Part shown: positions 49,553-62,507 of the stretch, one piece after another
How the letters are laid out: each line of letters opens with the position of its first letter
How positions within the stretch are numbered: position 1 is the first letter of the stretch
Assembly: GCF_001640805.2 (NCBI RefSeq)
Contig: NW_026116648.1
Span: forward strand, 186,001 to 250,000
Source of the DNA: Lates calcarifer
Lineage: Eukaryota > Chordata > Actinopteri > Centropomidae
DNA length: 64,000 bases
Direction of reading: 5' to 3'
Notes under the pieces: generated by a model
Told to the model about the DNA's origin: nothing
The model's input: only the letters and a program-made list of their open reading frames with translations
Databases searched by the model: none
Program-made: the position numbers and the translations under genes

Positions 49553-49620
49553 CAAGGTAACTTTATTTGTATAGCACCTTTCAACAACAAGATGACACTA
49601 AGTGATGCAGTTTTCCTGCT
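49553..49620 (-). mobile_element. LINE 3'-tail fragment (minus orientation)
   Basis: The segment AACTTTATTTGTATAGCACC and the following TTTCAACAACAAG match the inverted 3' tail of a common fish LINE (tail in sense: ...GTGCTATACAAATAAAGTT). Only the tail is present. Confidence 0.55.
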
Positions 49621-49872
49621 TTACTCAGCATTTATGGGTCACAGTGAATATAATGTTTGTGTTTGTGGTGCATGGAAATTGGGAGGCCACAGAAGAGAAC
49701 ATGACATTGGGTGAGGTGAAACATATTACTTGAGCTAAACAGCTGTGCTCGTTACTGTGTGTGCATCCTTTAAACACACATAAACTGTCAGAAAAGCAAT
49801 ATTTTTAGCTTTGCCTGTAGTCTCCCATCCACTGTCAGTATGTGTTCACCACAGCAAGGTTGTTAAGGTAAT

Positions 49873-49910
<38 letters not shown>

Positions 49911-52900
49911 AAAGTGAACTGCTTTTAGTAAAACTGTTTAACTTACTTTGCCACATATCTTGAAACTGTTTTTGTTGACTTTCTGGCTGAGGAGTCATCC
50001 CCCACTCTCAAACCAGCGCCTCCTCCCTCTACCAGCAGCACCTGCCCAGCAATGAATCCACATCAGCAGTAAAAGAGAGGAGATGATGAATAAGTGACAG
50101 GAACACTGTCTCCTAAAAATCTTCTCCTATACAACTTAACTACATCAAATACATAAAAAAAAAAACACTGCTCCCATTTACTTTCGGATTAATTTCTTTA
50201 TTTCTTTCTTTTTCTTTATTTACAAACATGGACACATGTCTTGTCCTGAGCTTGCTGAATCTGATTCTTGGTGGCTTTAATGCACCTACTATATAGATTT
50301 TCAGGCTAAATAGCAATCAGCTATTTAGCAGTTTCAAAATTCACCAGCAAATGTCAACATCAGTAAGTTTAGATGTAAAATTCTTTTGTAGCAGCCAGAC
50401 AGAAGGTGCAATTACAACATTTTCTCATAGATGCAGTTTTCTGTGTTCATACACTCCACATTCAGGATGATACATCTGTTGTTCAGTTTCCATCAAATGC
50501 TGTCAGATATGCAGCATGAACCTCTCTCTTGCACTGCATGTGGCTTTCAGCTCTCACCCCTTCAAAAATCAGCAGGTAGAAAGACAGATTTACTACAAAA
50601 AGGGAGACACTTTTATGTACACAGAAAAACACACAGAAACTCTGTCCTGTATTCCTCGTTATCATCATTAAGACCATGATGTAAGGTTTGGCAAGGCAGC
50701 TTGCAGGTCTGATAACACCAGACATAATCACTTCTGACTTCTGATCCCTCAGCTTCCCTTCATTCACTCTCTTACTTATGCCCCCCTAACCTCTGTAACA
50801 CACACCAACTTTCCCCTTTTTCATTATACAACCACCTTTCCAAAATCCCTGAAGATGTGCTTCAAAAAGCCAAGGAGTCCTTTTTGGCATCCAAGCACAC
50901 GCTGGCACCAGTGTTTGCAGTGTGTTGCATCAGCACACACATAAACACACTGATTGTGTGTGTGTGTGTCACAAACACAGTCACATGGCTCAGGGATCCC
51001 ATCATCCCTTGGGGTTACCTGTAACTGAATGCTACACCTAGGGCTCCTGTTGTTGGCACTCCCTGACTGCCTTACTTTTCCCTTCTTCCATTTAATTGTA
51101 ATATTTGAGCCAGCGTTGTCTTGGAAGAAATGGGGCTCAATAATACTATTATAGGGAGTCACTGCCCTAACAGGATGGCAAAAAACTACATCCAATAAGT
51201 GGTAATGTTTGAATTATGTTTTTATTTATTGTAATTAAGAAACCAGAGTAAACTAGGTTTGATTATGATGACGTAGATGCTTTCTAGTCATCTGACCACT
51301 CACACTTGTGGCCCCATTCTTTCCAAATAGCTGGCTGAACAGACACCGACTTGTTAACAACAGCTGTCAGCAACAGTAGTCAACAGAAGAATATGTCATT
51401 GATTTTGTGGGACACAAAGAGGTAACATTGATAGGAAATTTTATGCTTTAGGTTGTCACAAAGGTATGCTATGTATCAAACCCTTTTATTGATTTTATCA
51501 AGAATCCCCACATACATTTGCTTAGCTGCATAAAGCGCAATGCATGAATGAATCGCTCTGGGTTTCACATAAGGACTTTTCCTGTGAAGAGGCATCCTTG
51601 AAACTAACTCATATAATCCTCTACGGACCTACACATCTCCAAACAGTAAAGTGCTGCACATTCTAACTCTGTGAATTCCCAAAAGCAGCTTCCTCAATTG
51701 TGTGCTCTCCCCAAGAAAGCTTCTGAGGTTAATACTTACAGTCACATACCCTTCCCCTTCAACACAGCTAAGGGGAATTAGTTTGATCATTTTCCCAAAG
51801 ATCTGTGAGTTTGTTAATTCTTGTTTTTAAATAAAATCCTGCGACCTTTAGAAAGATCTTGTACAGAGATATAACTGAGTCACAGAGGTGGGATGCAGGT
51901 CAGGGATGGGATTGGATGGCAGGGGTTATTGAACAGAGATTCAGCTGTGCAGAGTAATATTCCTATTTCTCTACATTTGAACTACATTTGCCAAATTATA
52001 TTCAATAGTTTTTCTCAATAGTAATAATTTAAATCCACTCAACCACACCTTTCATAGCATTAGTTACTCAGCTGCCATCTGAGCTGATTTTGCATATGTA
52101 TTGCTGAAACCTGATTCACAGTCCCTATCTGAGCATGTATTGTCAAAACTACAAAACAATAAGTATTTCTCTGAATTTTCAGTATTAGTTCATCTACCAG
52201 TAGCTACATGTTGGATGTTCAGAACATACAGGACAGTAGAGAGGAGTGGGTGCCACACACAGTGCACAGAATTGCCATCTGAAAGTGTGTGTGTTTGTGT
52301 GTGTTTAGATGATGACCTGGTTGTCCTGATTTGTTTTGCGTAATTACATGAGTGCCTAAAGAAACCACTTCACATACACTGGTTACATGTAGATGTCTAC
52401 TAACTATAGCCAGCATTCCTCTGGCAACCTGAGTCAAAACAATTATTTAAATGACGACAGTTGGGGCTGCAAGAGTGCTGCTGGCAAATGCAGAAGTCAA
52501 CAACAGGGAATGCATTAAAGCGATGCATTAAACAAAGTTGCAGCCAGGTCATTTAGCTGCATCCATGTGAAGAACACACACTTGGCTTGAGTTGGTAAAA
52601 CACATGCATCACCTGACCCACACATACACAGACAGCAGGTGTGTGTCTAAATGCTGGAACGTAATGTAAATGTGTGTTTACTCTGAGGGATATGCCACTA
52701 AAACCGACTGATTATGTGCCTTCCTCAACATATGACACACCTGGCAGTTAGAGGGACATCTGTTGCTCTCAGTTACATCAGCAAATGTGTGTGCTGAGAG
52801 AGAGAGAGAGACGGGGGGGTACAAACGTTATTCTTGTAGCTAAAACATCCTGAGAACCTGTTTAGATTTTACACCTTGTAACAGAGGACACTTTGGCTAA

Positions 52901-55280
52901 ATGAGGACACTTTATCCATTACCTCATTTCATGGGACTGGCTGAGAACTTGCTTGGACTTGGGTGTTAAAATAAGAATTAGGAATAGTACTGGTTGAGCT
53001 GTAAGTTTGGGTGAAGTATCTACCTGTGTGTGTCATAATCCTCAGGATTTCAGTCCTGGTTGATTTGGAGACACCTTTTGTTAATTATGGTAATTCAAAG
53101 TGTGTTTTAATAATCCAGGTCCCAGAGTGCTGGTCAAAATGATGCATGTATCAACCACTGGGTGCAGCAAATATATCTTGAGGAAGTACTTAGGTACAAC
53201 AGGAGAAGAGCAATTGGTGTATCAGTATAGCCAGACAAACAGCACGCTAATGCCATGTCTACATGAAATGGGTTTTGATATAATGGGCATCTTTTATCTG
53301 TGAAATGCACATAAATAAAAGTCTTTGATGATACTGATATTGATATTGATGATATTGATCAACTGTAATTAAACCTTCAGTTTCTGAACCCATTTACATG
53401 TTTTTGGCTACTCAGCCTCTAAACACTTTACTGTATTCATTAGCTATTTTCTATCTGTGTCTGTCTGCTGTCAGTTCTGTCAGGTACCACAATGCAGTGT
53501 GTTTATCAGAGCGTTTTCACTGAAAACAGATGCATGCTACTGGAAACAAGGTTTCTGAGAGTTGAGTTTGCAAGCTGTAGAACCAAGACAATGAGCTGAA
53601 TTCTCACCAGCTCTGCCGTGTAAGGTTTAATTCATGACAGGTAGGTTTATCACTATGAGTGACATTTTTTACATTATACCTAGTCATTTGATCCCATTTA
53701 AATAGATTTTGTAAATCTACACAGCTGTCAGATATGATTGGTGTCAAGATTCACTTGGTATAAAATGAAATTAAATGACATTTTGTACTAGTTTTTGCAC
53801 ATTTACTGAACACTCCTCATATTACTACACATTTACATTTTATTTCATTGATTGATTATTTCATGATCATATTTTGTTTAAACCAGTTTTTTCAAATACC
53901 ATTATTCCATTCCTGATGTTGTCAAACCCTGAGCTAGAGAGAAAGTTTTTGATTAGCAAGGAATGTTATCATAATGTTGTGTTTGTGTATGTGTGTGTGT
54001 CACACACCAGCACAAGGTGTGGGTACAGTTTGCCCAGGACATGACACATCACACCCAATCTGTGCTGTGATGTCCGTGTTCCAGAGAAAGCTCAACTTAC
54101 TCACTGCCATCTCACCACCGGCTGCAGCTTTCCCTGCCACAGCAACACTCTCAGCAACATTGATTTCATGTTTCACAATATTAATTAAAATCACTTCAGC
54201 AAAAACACTGTAATAACAGTCTAATTGATACATGGAAAATTAGCCCAGTTGTTAAAACGCAGCCCGTGACTTTATTGCTAACAAATCAATACCATCTTGC
54301 TGACAAGCGATTCCATTATGATGATGAATCACATTAATGGATGTTAAAAATGCTTATGGGGGAAGGCTTGGCCTGGTATTAGGCTCTAATGAACCTCTGT
54401 AGTCACCAAGGACCTGGGGGTTGGGCTGGGGAGTGATGAAAGCAGGACCTTGGGCCCAGAACTGGAGCTGGAACAGATGTAAGGATCGGGGAGGTTGGAG
54501 AAGGTTAGAGAAGGTTAGAGAAGCAGTTAGGTCTGTAGATTGTCATATGCCAGGCAGTGAGGATAAGGGGGCAGTTTTGGAGAGGGGTTGAGTGGACTGC
54601 AGTGGGGTAGTCTCCATCAGCAGCCCAAGGCCATGTGAATAGCCCAAGGCAGCTGCAACATTGGAGGGATTTCCCTGAAGTCTTAGTAAAACAAGACCCA
54701 ACACAGACCCTGACCCAAGGACAGAGGCACCCTGGACCTACAAACACTGCCTCCACACACTCCTCAGGGGTTACAGTGGGAGGATGGCTGAGAGACAGAG
54801 TGCTGAGAGACAGAGGATGGCTGAGAGACAGAGTGCCAGAGACACATTAAGAGAGAGAGTGATGAGGGGAGCTAAGGCTAGAGGGTTGAAGAGGGGGACA
54901 CATTTTGTTTCCTGCATGAATGCCTTCCCCTTAACTTATTCACCAAAAGGCAAAGTGAAAGAGAAGGACTCCAGAGCAAAGTCAAAGCAGTCTTAAAAGT
55001 CAAGTGGTATATGAAGGCCTGTGCAGACTAAAATGAAAAAAAAAAAAGTCTTCCACAATGTTGGAAAGGTTGGGATCCCACTGGTGTAATACTCCACATA
55101 CACACAAAATAATGTATTTAAACGACTTTGATACAGTCCTTCAACAGAACTGAACTCACCTGAGGTGGATTTAGTGACTTGGGGACCATAGGCAAACCCA
55201 GGCCTGGGGCCTCATTTGCCCCTCATTGCCTCTTTATTTAAGAATGTTGTTTGTATTAATGAGGCTACTGACTCCCATAG
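49621..55280. other. No gene recognised; simple repeats only
   Basis: About 5.7 kb without a supported exon. It contains a 33-A run (49,876-49,908) and a partial tandem of a roughly 33-bp unit (AGGATGGCTGAGAGACAGAG..., 54,781-54,838). Confidence 0.5.
49876..49908. repeat. Poly-A run (33 A)
   Basis: Uninterrupted A run. A length of this kind is prone to sequencing and assembly error. Confidence 0.95.
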
Positions 55281-55289
55281 AGGTAAGGA

Positions 55290-55500
55290 TTTACATGCTC
55301 ACAGGCCAATGGTGAAAAGTACCAGACCTCTTTTGAAAAAGCCAACTCTCGATCCAGATGTACTGGCCAACTATAGACCGATATCTAACCTCCCTTTTCT
55401 TCTAAGATCATGGAGAAAGCAGTTGCAAAACAGCTATGTCACTTTCTACAGGATAATAGTTTATTTGAGGATTTTCAGGCGGGAGCCTGAGCTGGACAGT
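55290..55500 (+). mobile_element. L2-like LINE RT fragment
   Basis: The + strand reading contains LLKKPTLDPDVLANYRPISN followed by LPF, the characteristic beginning of an L2-type reverse transcriptase. It then decays through frameshifts. No other part of the element is adjacent. Confidence 0.75.
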
Positions 55501-55959
55501 ATGAACAGTTAACATCCATAATCTTAAAACATTTTCACAAGCCATATTCAAACCATGTCAATAAGCTGGACAGTATTAACAGTCAAGAACATCTGTATTT
55601 AGTGCATACAATAATGCATGACCTCAGATTATTATGTGCTGCTTAGTAGAACATTGAGAGTACAGTTTTTTTTTTCTTACAGTTTTTACTGTGTATATCA
55701 TATTAAAGCATCTTCACTTAAACAAGTCACAGATCCCACCTTCTGACCAGTTGCAGCTTCACAGTGGGGCAATTTAGTGTGTATAAAACATAAAAAACTT
55801 AACAATTTACACACCAGAAACAATGACCTGCAGCTTTGTATAAAACCTGAACAGGACAAACCATTGCAAAATTCTGAAGAATTCCACTCAATGTACACTG
55901 TATAATGATCTTGAATAGACACAAGAAAATAGCTGTGCATAAGTGCAAGCTGACAGTCA

Positions 55960-56253
55960 GCGCTGACTGCGTAGGCTAGAAGCTTGTTTTTCAGAGTCAT
56001 GAATTTGGGGGTTGGTTTTAGGCGCAGTGTGTCAAGTCCCACAAAAAGTCTTTGAAACACCTCAAATGTTTTGGAAAGTTTGGATGGATACTCAAGATTA
56101 AGTGCATATGTCAACCCCAGGAGTATGCTTTGGCCAGGTTTCCAAGATGAGTAAGGACTGGTATTCTCTCAATGATGATTCCTACTGCATTTGGCTCACG
56201 ACAGATGTAGATGCTCATATTCTTCATTTTCAGGTCCTCATGAACAGTGGTCT
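55960..56253 (-). pseudogene. Relic of the last exon of a PB1-like/'SAMD3-like' gene
   Basis: On the minus strand, an acceptor-like TGCAG (56,258-56,254) is followed by a reading with MSIYICREPNAVGIIIERIP and VLTHLGNLAKAYS. After a one-base shift at about 56,112 it continues with LTYALNLEYPSKLSKTFEVF. This parallels the last exon of the gene at 40,040-40,327 (FTYALNLKYPKNLQYTFEF) but is clearly diverged from it, so it is an older or different subfamily. No other exon and no CACTG terminus were found nearby. Confidence 0.65.
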
Positions 56254-56973
56254 CTGCAGTTCCCTTTGAGATACAAAAACAACAAAAAAATATCATTTTA
56301 TATTTAATATAAGTTGTGTGATTCAATTCAGACAATGATTACTTTTGTGAAGACCATTTTGAAAACTTTTGAATGTTAATTTGAGATCTTGTACATTAAA
56401 CTTGATACAATAGATGCATTTCCAGTCACATGCTTTTTATTGGCATTTTCAATTTGCATATAAAAACCTGAATAGGACCACCAGAAATAAAAAAAAAAAC
56501 AACAAAAAAAACAGTAACACTAAAATGTTTTAATGCTTGTTTAAGGGGAGTTTTTTGTTTGTTTGTTTGCATTGTTTGTTTTTTTTAGAGCAAACATAAA
56601 CACAAGACAGAAAGGCATCACTCTGTGGTGCTGTGCTACCGGGCTATCCTGGGGCTCCTGCCAACTAGCTGCATGCTCCACCTCCACCTGACAACTGCTG
56701 GTTCAGTCAGTTCACATAAAAGTCAACCCAATTTAAGCTTGTACATCAGACTGATCCAAACCTGCTTTTGAACAATACTTATACAGTAGTCAGAGATCAG
56801 CTCCTGTCCCACTCCCATGTACTCTATGACGCATCTCAGTCAATTTACAGGGCCATCCCATCTGTCATTGGGGAGAGAGGGGGAGAGAGGGAGAGAGAGA
56901 GAAAGAGAGAGAGAGAGAGAAGACAAGTTATGGTTCACCTCTTGGATATAAGCCTGATAAGAGACCTTAAGAT
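56254..56973. other. No gene recognised; GA-rich microsatellite
   Basis: Non-coding stretch ending in a GA-rich simple repeat (56,872-56,921) just left of the hAT element. Confidence 0.5.
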
Positions 56974-59225
56974 TAGTGATGGGTCCGGCAACACCGATGT
57001 GTCGGAGCATGTGTCGAGCTCATAGAGCAAAACCCCGTGTCACTGCGCGTATCGCTTCAAGAAAGTCATGTGACCGATACAGGAACTGTTTCGAACTGAT
57101 ACTGACACGCCAAACTGTGTTTATAAGGAAGCGCATCTGTCAACGGAATGCATCTGCCAAAAGAATCTCTGATCTTTTGCGGTTCATCGTCAAATTCATC
57201 AAGAATTATGGAGCAGCCTCAAGCCAAAAGAAAGGTTTCCGCCGTGTGGGACCATTTTGATCTCCTATCGGAAAATAAGGTATTTGTTTTAATTTCCTTG
57301 TTGTTTCATCCTGTTCCTCTCAGAGTTTCCACTTGATCTAACTGAATTCAAATTCATTTCAAAGTGACTTTTAGTTTACTATTCACATTATTTTCTGCAG
57401 GTTAAATCTCGCATTTGTTCGACAGAACTTTCCTATTTAAACAAAACCACCTCCTCAATGCTGAGGCATTATAGGGCCAGGCATGAGAATGAAGTCCCAG
57501 ATACACCCAGGATAAACCCAGATATACAGCAATTCTACAACTTACTCACAGTTGCTTTATTGATAATTAATTCCTATTAATTTATTCTTTACCTTATTTT
57601 TAACCATCAAGCTTCCAGGAAGCAGATGCTGGATGAGGCTCTGCTGAATTTCATCCTGAAGGACTGCCAGTCCCTCAGCATTGTGGAGAGTGAAGGGTTC
57701 AGGGAACTGGTTCAGGTCCTTCAGCCCTCATATGTTTTGCCAACCAGAAAGGTTTGTGTGGAAATGATCTAAAGTAGTAGTTGATATATCCAATTTATTT
57801 AGTCTATATTGATTTGCTTTTAGTTTGACTTGGTGTAATTTTCAGACCATCAAACAAATGGTGGCCAAAAACTACGAGGAGGAACGGGAACGAGTGAAAA
57901 TGGAAGTACAGCAAGCTGAGTATAACAGTTGACATGTGGACATCTGTGAACATAAAGGCTTGCTTGGCTCTTACCTGTCACTACATTAATGAGAATTTGC
58001 AGTTGTGTACATCTGTGTTGGGAGTGCAATACTTTTCACAAAGTCACACTGCTGACAATTTGGCCCAAGTCAAAAGGGGCATGATGGAGGACTGGGCCAT
58101 AACCAATAAAGTGTCTTGTGACCGACGCAGCATCAAACATGATTGTATCCACTAGACAGCTCCAAATTCGGCACTCAATTTGCATTGCACATAGTCTCAG
58201 TTTATTAGTTAGAAAATCATGTGATCAGATCCCCACACTTACAGCCATCAGACACAAAGCTAGGCGCATTGTCACATACTTCAGATCAAGTACTACAGCC
58301 AAGGAGAAGCTTGCTCAAGTGCAGCGACAGATGGGACAACCAACCCTGAAACTCAATCAATCAATCAATGAGGTGCCAACACGCTGGAACAGCACATATG
58401 AAATGCTGTCAAGGCTACATGATGAGAGGGAACCAGTGTGGGTATCTCTGGCCTCTCTAAAAACAGATTTGACTCCACTTACAGCTGATGAGTATACCAT
58501 CATAGGAGAAACACTTCTTGTGCTTGCTCATTTTCATCAAGCTACAGTGGAGTTGTCTGAAGAGAGGCAAGTGTCAGGGTCAAAGGTCATCCCCGATGAT
58601 GAAAATGCTCTATCTTGCACCAGAGCGTAATGCTTCAACCTTGCACACACAGGCAGCCATACACCTACATGAACACCTGAAGCGTCGAGTCACAGACACT
58701 GCTTCCAATCTGGAGTCATTAAGTGTGTTGACCCTAGCAACCCTACTAGACCCCAGATTTAAATCACTCGGGTTCCGCAGTTCCTCAATGAGTGCAATGA
58801 GGTCATCGGTAGACTGCGGTCAAAATGTGCGTCTGTAATCGGACGCACAAATGAGCCCCAGCCGGGACTGTTTTCACAACAGCTGTCTGCACCCACTTCA
58901 GGCATGTTATTCAGCATTATTTGTTTGTTGTTGTTTGGAAATCATGTACTAAAATGGCAATTTGTTGCCTTTGGCAACATCTCGACATCGAAGTGGGCAG
59001 GCAGACCAAAAGTGCCACAGCTGATGCCATCCAGGAGGTGCAGAGATACCTGGCAGAGGGCAATATTGCCAGGTCCCAGGATCCTATGAGATACTGGGAC
59101 AACCAAAAGACAATCTATTCAGACCTCTTCCGGGTTTCCTTACAATTTCTCTGCACTCCAGCCTCATCTGTGCGGGTGTTTTCTACAGCTGGAGAAGTTG
59201 TATCAAAAAAGCGTAACAGACTCAA
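56974..59225 (+). mobile_element. hAT-family (ZBED-type) DNA transposon, decayed, 3' truncated
   Basis: A likely left terminus (TAGTGATGGGTCCGGC, 56,974) precedes a spliced transposase. The coding pieces are 57,208-57,279 (start ATG, WDHF), 57,401 onward (rest of the BED finger), 57,611-57,751 (EALLNFILKDCQSLSIV) and then 57,846-59,225. Later pieces include TVDMWTSVNIKACLALTCHYI, IRHSICIAHSLSLLVRKSCD and PTRWNSTYEMLSRLHD. The C-terminal dimerisation block follows (QRYLAEGNIARSQDPMRYW, FLCTPASSVRVFSTAGEVVS). Stops and frameshifts occur at about 57,930 and 58,120 and further on. The usual residues between SSV and RVFS are missing. After about 59,225 the family similarity stops and no right inverted end was seen. 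Confidence 0.8.
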
Positions 59226-60190
59226 TTTCAAAATGGGCAGGCAGACTAATATACACAGAGCGACCGATAGATACCGTTAGATATCCACAGCAAAGCTTCT
59301 TGTTACAACAAACACTGGCTGCACCTGTTGCACCACCTCTGAGGTGTTACCGCAGGCGGTGTGACAAAAGCGGGGATGTGTCTATGCCGGGCTACGTGCT
59401 AATCCACACAAAATCACGTCAGCTAGCTCCCACGTCATCAAAGTAGGGGGACTATGGGACTATGGGCACCTTTCCAGCGTAGCACGAGGAACTGCTGTTT
59501 ATATTCTCATGGAAACCAGGCTGAACCAGAGCAGCAAGAGCAGTGCCATCCAGGTTGAGAAGCTAATGCTACCACGAGCCGACAACTCCGCTAGCCAGCA
59601 AGCTAACCCCCTATTTCCACCAGAAATACAAGTCACTATATCTTTAAAATATTAAACTACCATGCAAAGACAACGCTAATTATAAACTGCACAGGTATAA
59701 ACAGTGTTTGGTTGAAGTTAATGAGCCATTGGAGTTAAGAGCACATTCGAAATGACGGTTGGCGACGGGAAAAGTAGCAAACCAAATATAACGTTAGGAA
59801 ACAGAGCCATGCTTTTGCAATTGCAAATTTATGAATTTCAATTCTGGCAAAATCTGACTTTTAACAAAATAAATTGTTACTTACACGAGTTCGGTAAAAT
59901 GTTTTCCTTGGGCTCCGCGAAAACATGTGTCTTCACAATCTGGAACATTCGACAGTGAAGTCTGCTTGCCCAAGCTTGTTCTTCTGTTGCAGCAGGTGGG
60001 TGGGTCGTGACGTTTTGCGTCTGATATAAATGTTTAAACTGAGTTTTGTTAAATCAATTTATGTTGAAGTCCAATAAAATTTATTTTATCACATCAAAAA
60101 GTAAGTTAACATTTATAGATAACTCAAAAAACTAAAAAAGAAAAATACATTGATTTATTGGAATAAATATACTTTTAAAAATGAAGTAAA
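59226..60190. other. No gene recognised
   Basis: Includes GC-richer sequence (59,440-59,620) with repeated GCTAGC/AGCTAA-type motifs, possibly another unrecognised repeat. No supported coding region. Confidence 0.4.
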
Positions 60191-60199
60191 ATGGACAAT

Positions 60200-61065
60200 A
60201 CCACTTAAAGACTTCTTACAGTGCAGAGCCTTCAGCTATCAAGCCCCTCTCCTGTGGAACCTTCTCCCAGTCTGTGTCCGGGAGGCAGACACTCACTCTA
60301 TCCTTAAGAGTAGGCTTAAAACTTTCTGTTACTGATAAAGTTTAGGGTTGGCTCAGGCTCGCTTGAATCATCCCTTAGTTATGCTGCTATAGGCCTAGAC
60401 TGCTGGGGGATTTCCCATGATGCAATGAGCTTCTCTCTCTCCCTCTCTCACAGTATAGATTCATATCCCATGAATACATGTTACTAACCCAATATCTTCC
60501 CTTTCTCATAGTCCTCCTCTTCTGTCACTTTCTGCAGGTATTTTTGCCTCTGAAGCTGTAGAGTCTGAATTGTGATGACAGGCCTCCTGCTGCTCCTACA
60601 ACCCTGCTCAACATCTGCTGCTATACCTAGAAATTACTAGCACTGCTTTTAGTATTACTGTTACTTGTAATCACAATTTTAATATGAGTATTAAAATACT
60701 CACGACTCACTTGTCATTACTATGATCACTACTATTGTATTACTGATACCAATTTATATTTTTATATGGAATCTGCATTATGCTATGTTCTCCTGTCCCT
60801 ATTCTCTATCCACCCACCCCCCTTTTTCAACCCAACCGGTTGAGGCAGATGGCCACCCACCCTGAGTCCTGTTCTGCTCAAGGTTTCTGCCTCTTAAAAG
60901 GAAGTTTTTCCTTGCCTCTGTCGCCTAGTGCTTGCTAATGGTAGGATCTGTTTGATTATAATAATCTCTTTAATTATAATAATCTAAAAAGTACAATCTA
61001 GACCTGCTCTATATGAAAAGTGCCTTGAGATGACTTTTGCTGTGATTTGGCGCTATGTAAATGTG
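60200..61065 (+). mobile_element. L2-like LINE 3' end
   Basis: A short coding piece (60,213-60,335) reads QCRAFSYQAPLLWNLLPVCV to a stop, the typical C terminus of a common fish LINE. It is followed by its 3' untranslated region, including AAGGAAGTTTTTCCTTGCCT and the terminal TGCCTTGAGATGACTTTTGC block ending near 61,065. It is strongly 5'-truncated. The RT fragment at 55.3 kb may be from the same family. Confidence 0.75.
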
Positions 61066-62475
61066 CTTTTGTGATGCAGACACAAGTCTTAGGCACTCTC
61101 TGCATATGATTTGTTCTCGCCAACAACATCACTAGCTTTGAATCAGAAATTCTACTTAATACTGGGGGATGAATCGCTCCAAGGGACTAGCTCTTCACCT
61201 TCTGCTCCAGACTTCTGATTTTTTTATTTTGCCATTCTACCCTGCCACTGCAGGGTGTGCGTGCAGCAGTAGTGGCTAGCTGTTAGCTTAGAAAGGACTC
61301 AGTTTGATGTGCTACTGAGTTTTCTATAAATGAAGCATATTAAAGTACTTACAATAAGTGCCACCTCAACCAACTGCAGCATTAAAATACTGCTTACGAA
61401 TTAGCCCATTTGAATCCACCAACCATTCCAATGAGCATAATTTGTCTAGGATGTGTAGATCTATGATTACTTGATTACTGCTTTTATTGGATGTGTATAA
61501 GCCAATCACAGTGTTCACATCATCTAAAGGCTGCTGGTACCAGATACTCCCACCTAATGGAAAGCCCTAAAAACCAAGTAGAGTCGAGTCGAGTAGAGCC
61601 AAGTAGGTGCTAGTGGAAAAGCACCTTTAATGGATTTTTTGATGGCTCACCTGCCCACCGGTGCAGCAGCCCACAGTGATTAGTCACAGTACCACTCTGT
61701 CTACACACTGTCCAGCTTTTCATTTTATTTGGAAAAGTGAGTGGCACTTTTTTCCAGTCACTTCTCATAGGTTTTCATGTGAAAGGGCTGAGAAAAAAAG
61801 CAGACTTAAGTGCATATATACCCTTAGCCTTTTCAGTCATTAACTGTCGGTTTACCTTTCAGATACCTTACAATTTAAATCTTACACACGGTCTTTCTGG
61901 AATCCAGTTGATAATAATCTGTTGTAGTGACACAGAACTTTAATCCCTGCAACTGCAACTTGTGGGGCCGTAAGTCCAGGTGACACTAAAACGAATATTG
62001 CAACACAGCTAATATACTGCAATAGTTCCCTCTGTTTGGACTGTCTCACTATGTTCCCTCAAAGGTCAGCATTTTTCATATGGTCTTCTGTTGGTCAGTA
62101 ATGCAAAATCATGTGTCACCAAAGCTCCCCTAAAGTTTCCTGCAGATTTACTTCCCCTCAGAGAAAAAGGCTAATTGTTAATTGTGTGATTATCTTCTTT
62201 TTATTAATTCATATTCATCAGAGGACAAGGAAGCATGGCAATATGAACATAGGGAAAAGCACATGTCCAAGGCCCCTCCTGGTTAAGGTTTCTGTTTTAA
62301 CAAGTGGGTTAGCCAGCCACTCTATCATACATTACTCCTTGGGCCTGGCTAACGAGCTTTTGCCTCTGCGGCTCTCCAACCTTGTTAACGAAACACTAAC
62401 CACAGCAGGACAGCACCTGAGACTGATAATGTACCTACCTACTGCCATGCATGCACATGCAGCCAGCTAACACAC

Positions 62476-62507
<32 letters not shown>

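Noticed and set aside
50824..51195. 123-codon minus-strand open frame as a gene
   Set aside because: The translation is partly from a TG/CA tract (HTHNQCVYVC), shows no family motif, and has no splice or promoter support.
60205..60220. CAGTG at 60,211 as a second transposon right end
   Set aside because: The sequence continues a typical LINE C-terminal coding block (QCRAFSYQAP), so CAGTG there is part of the LINE codons.
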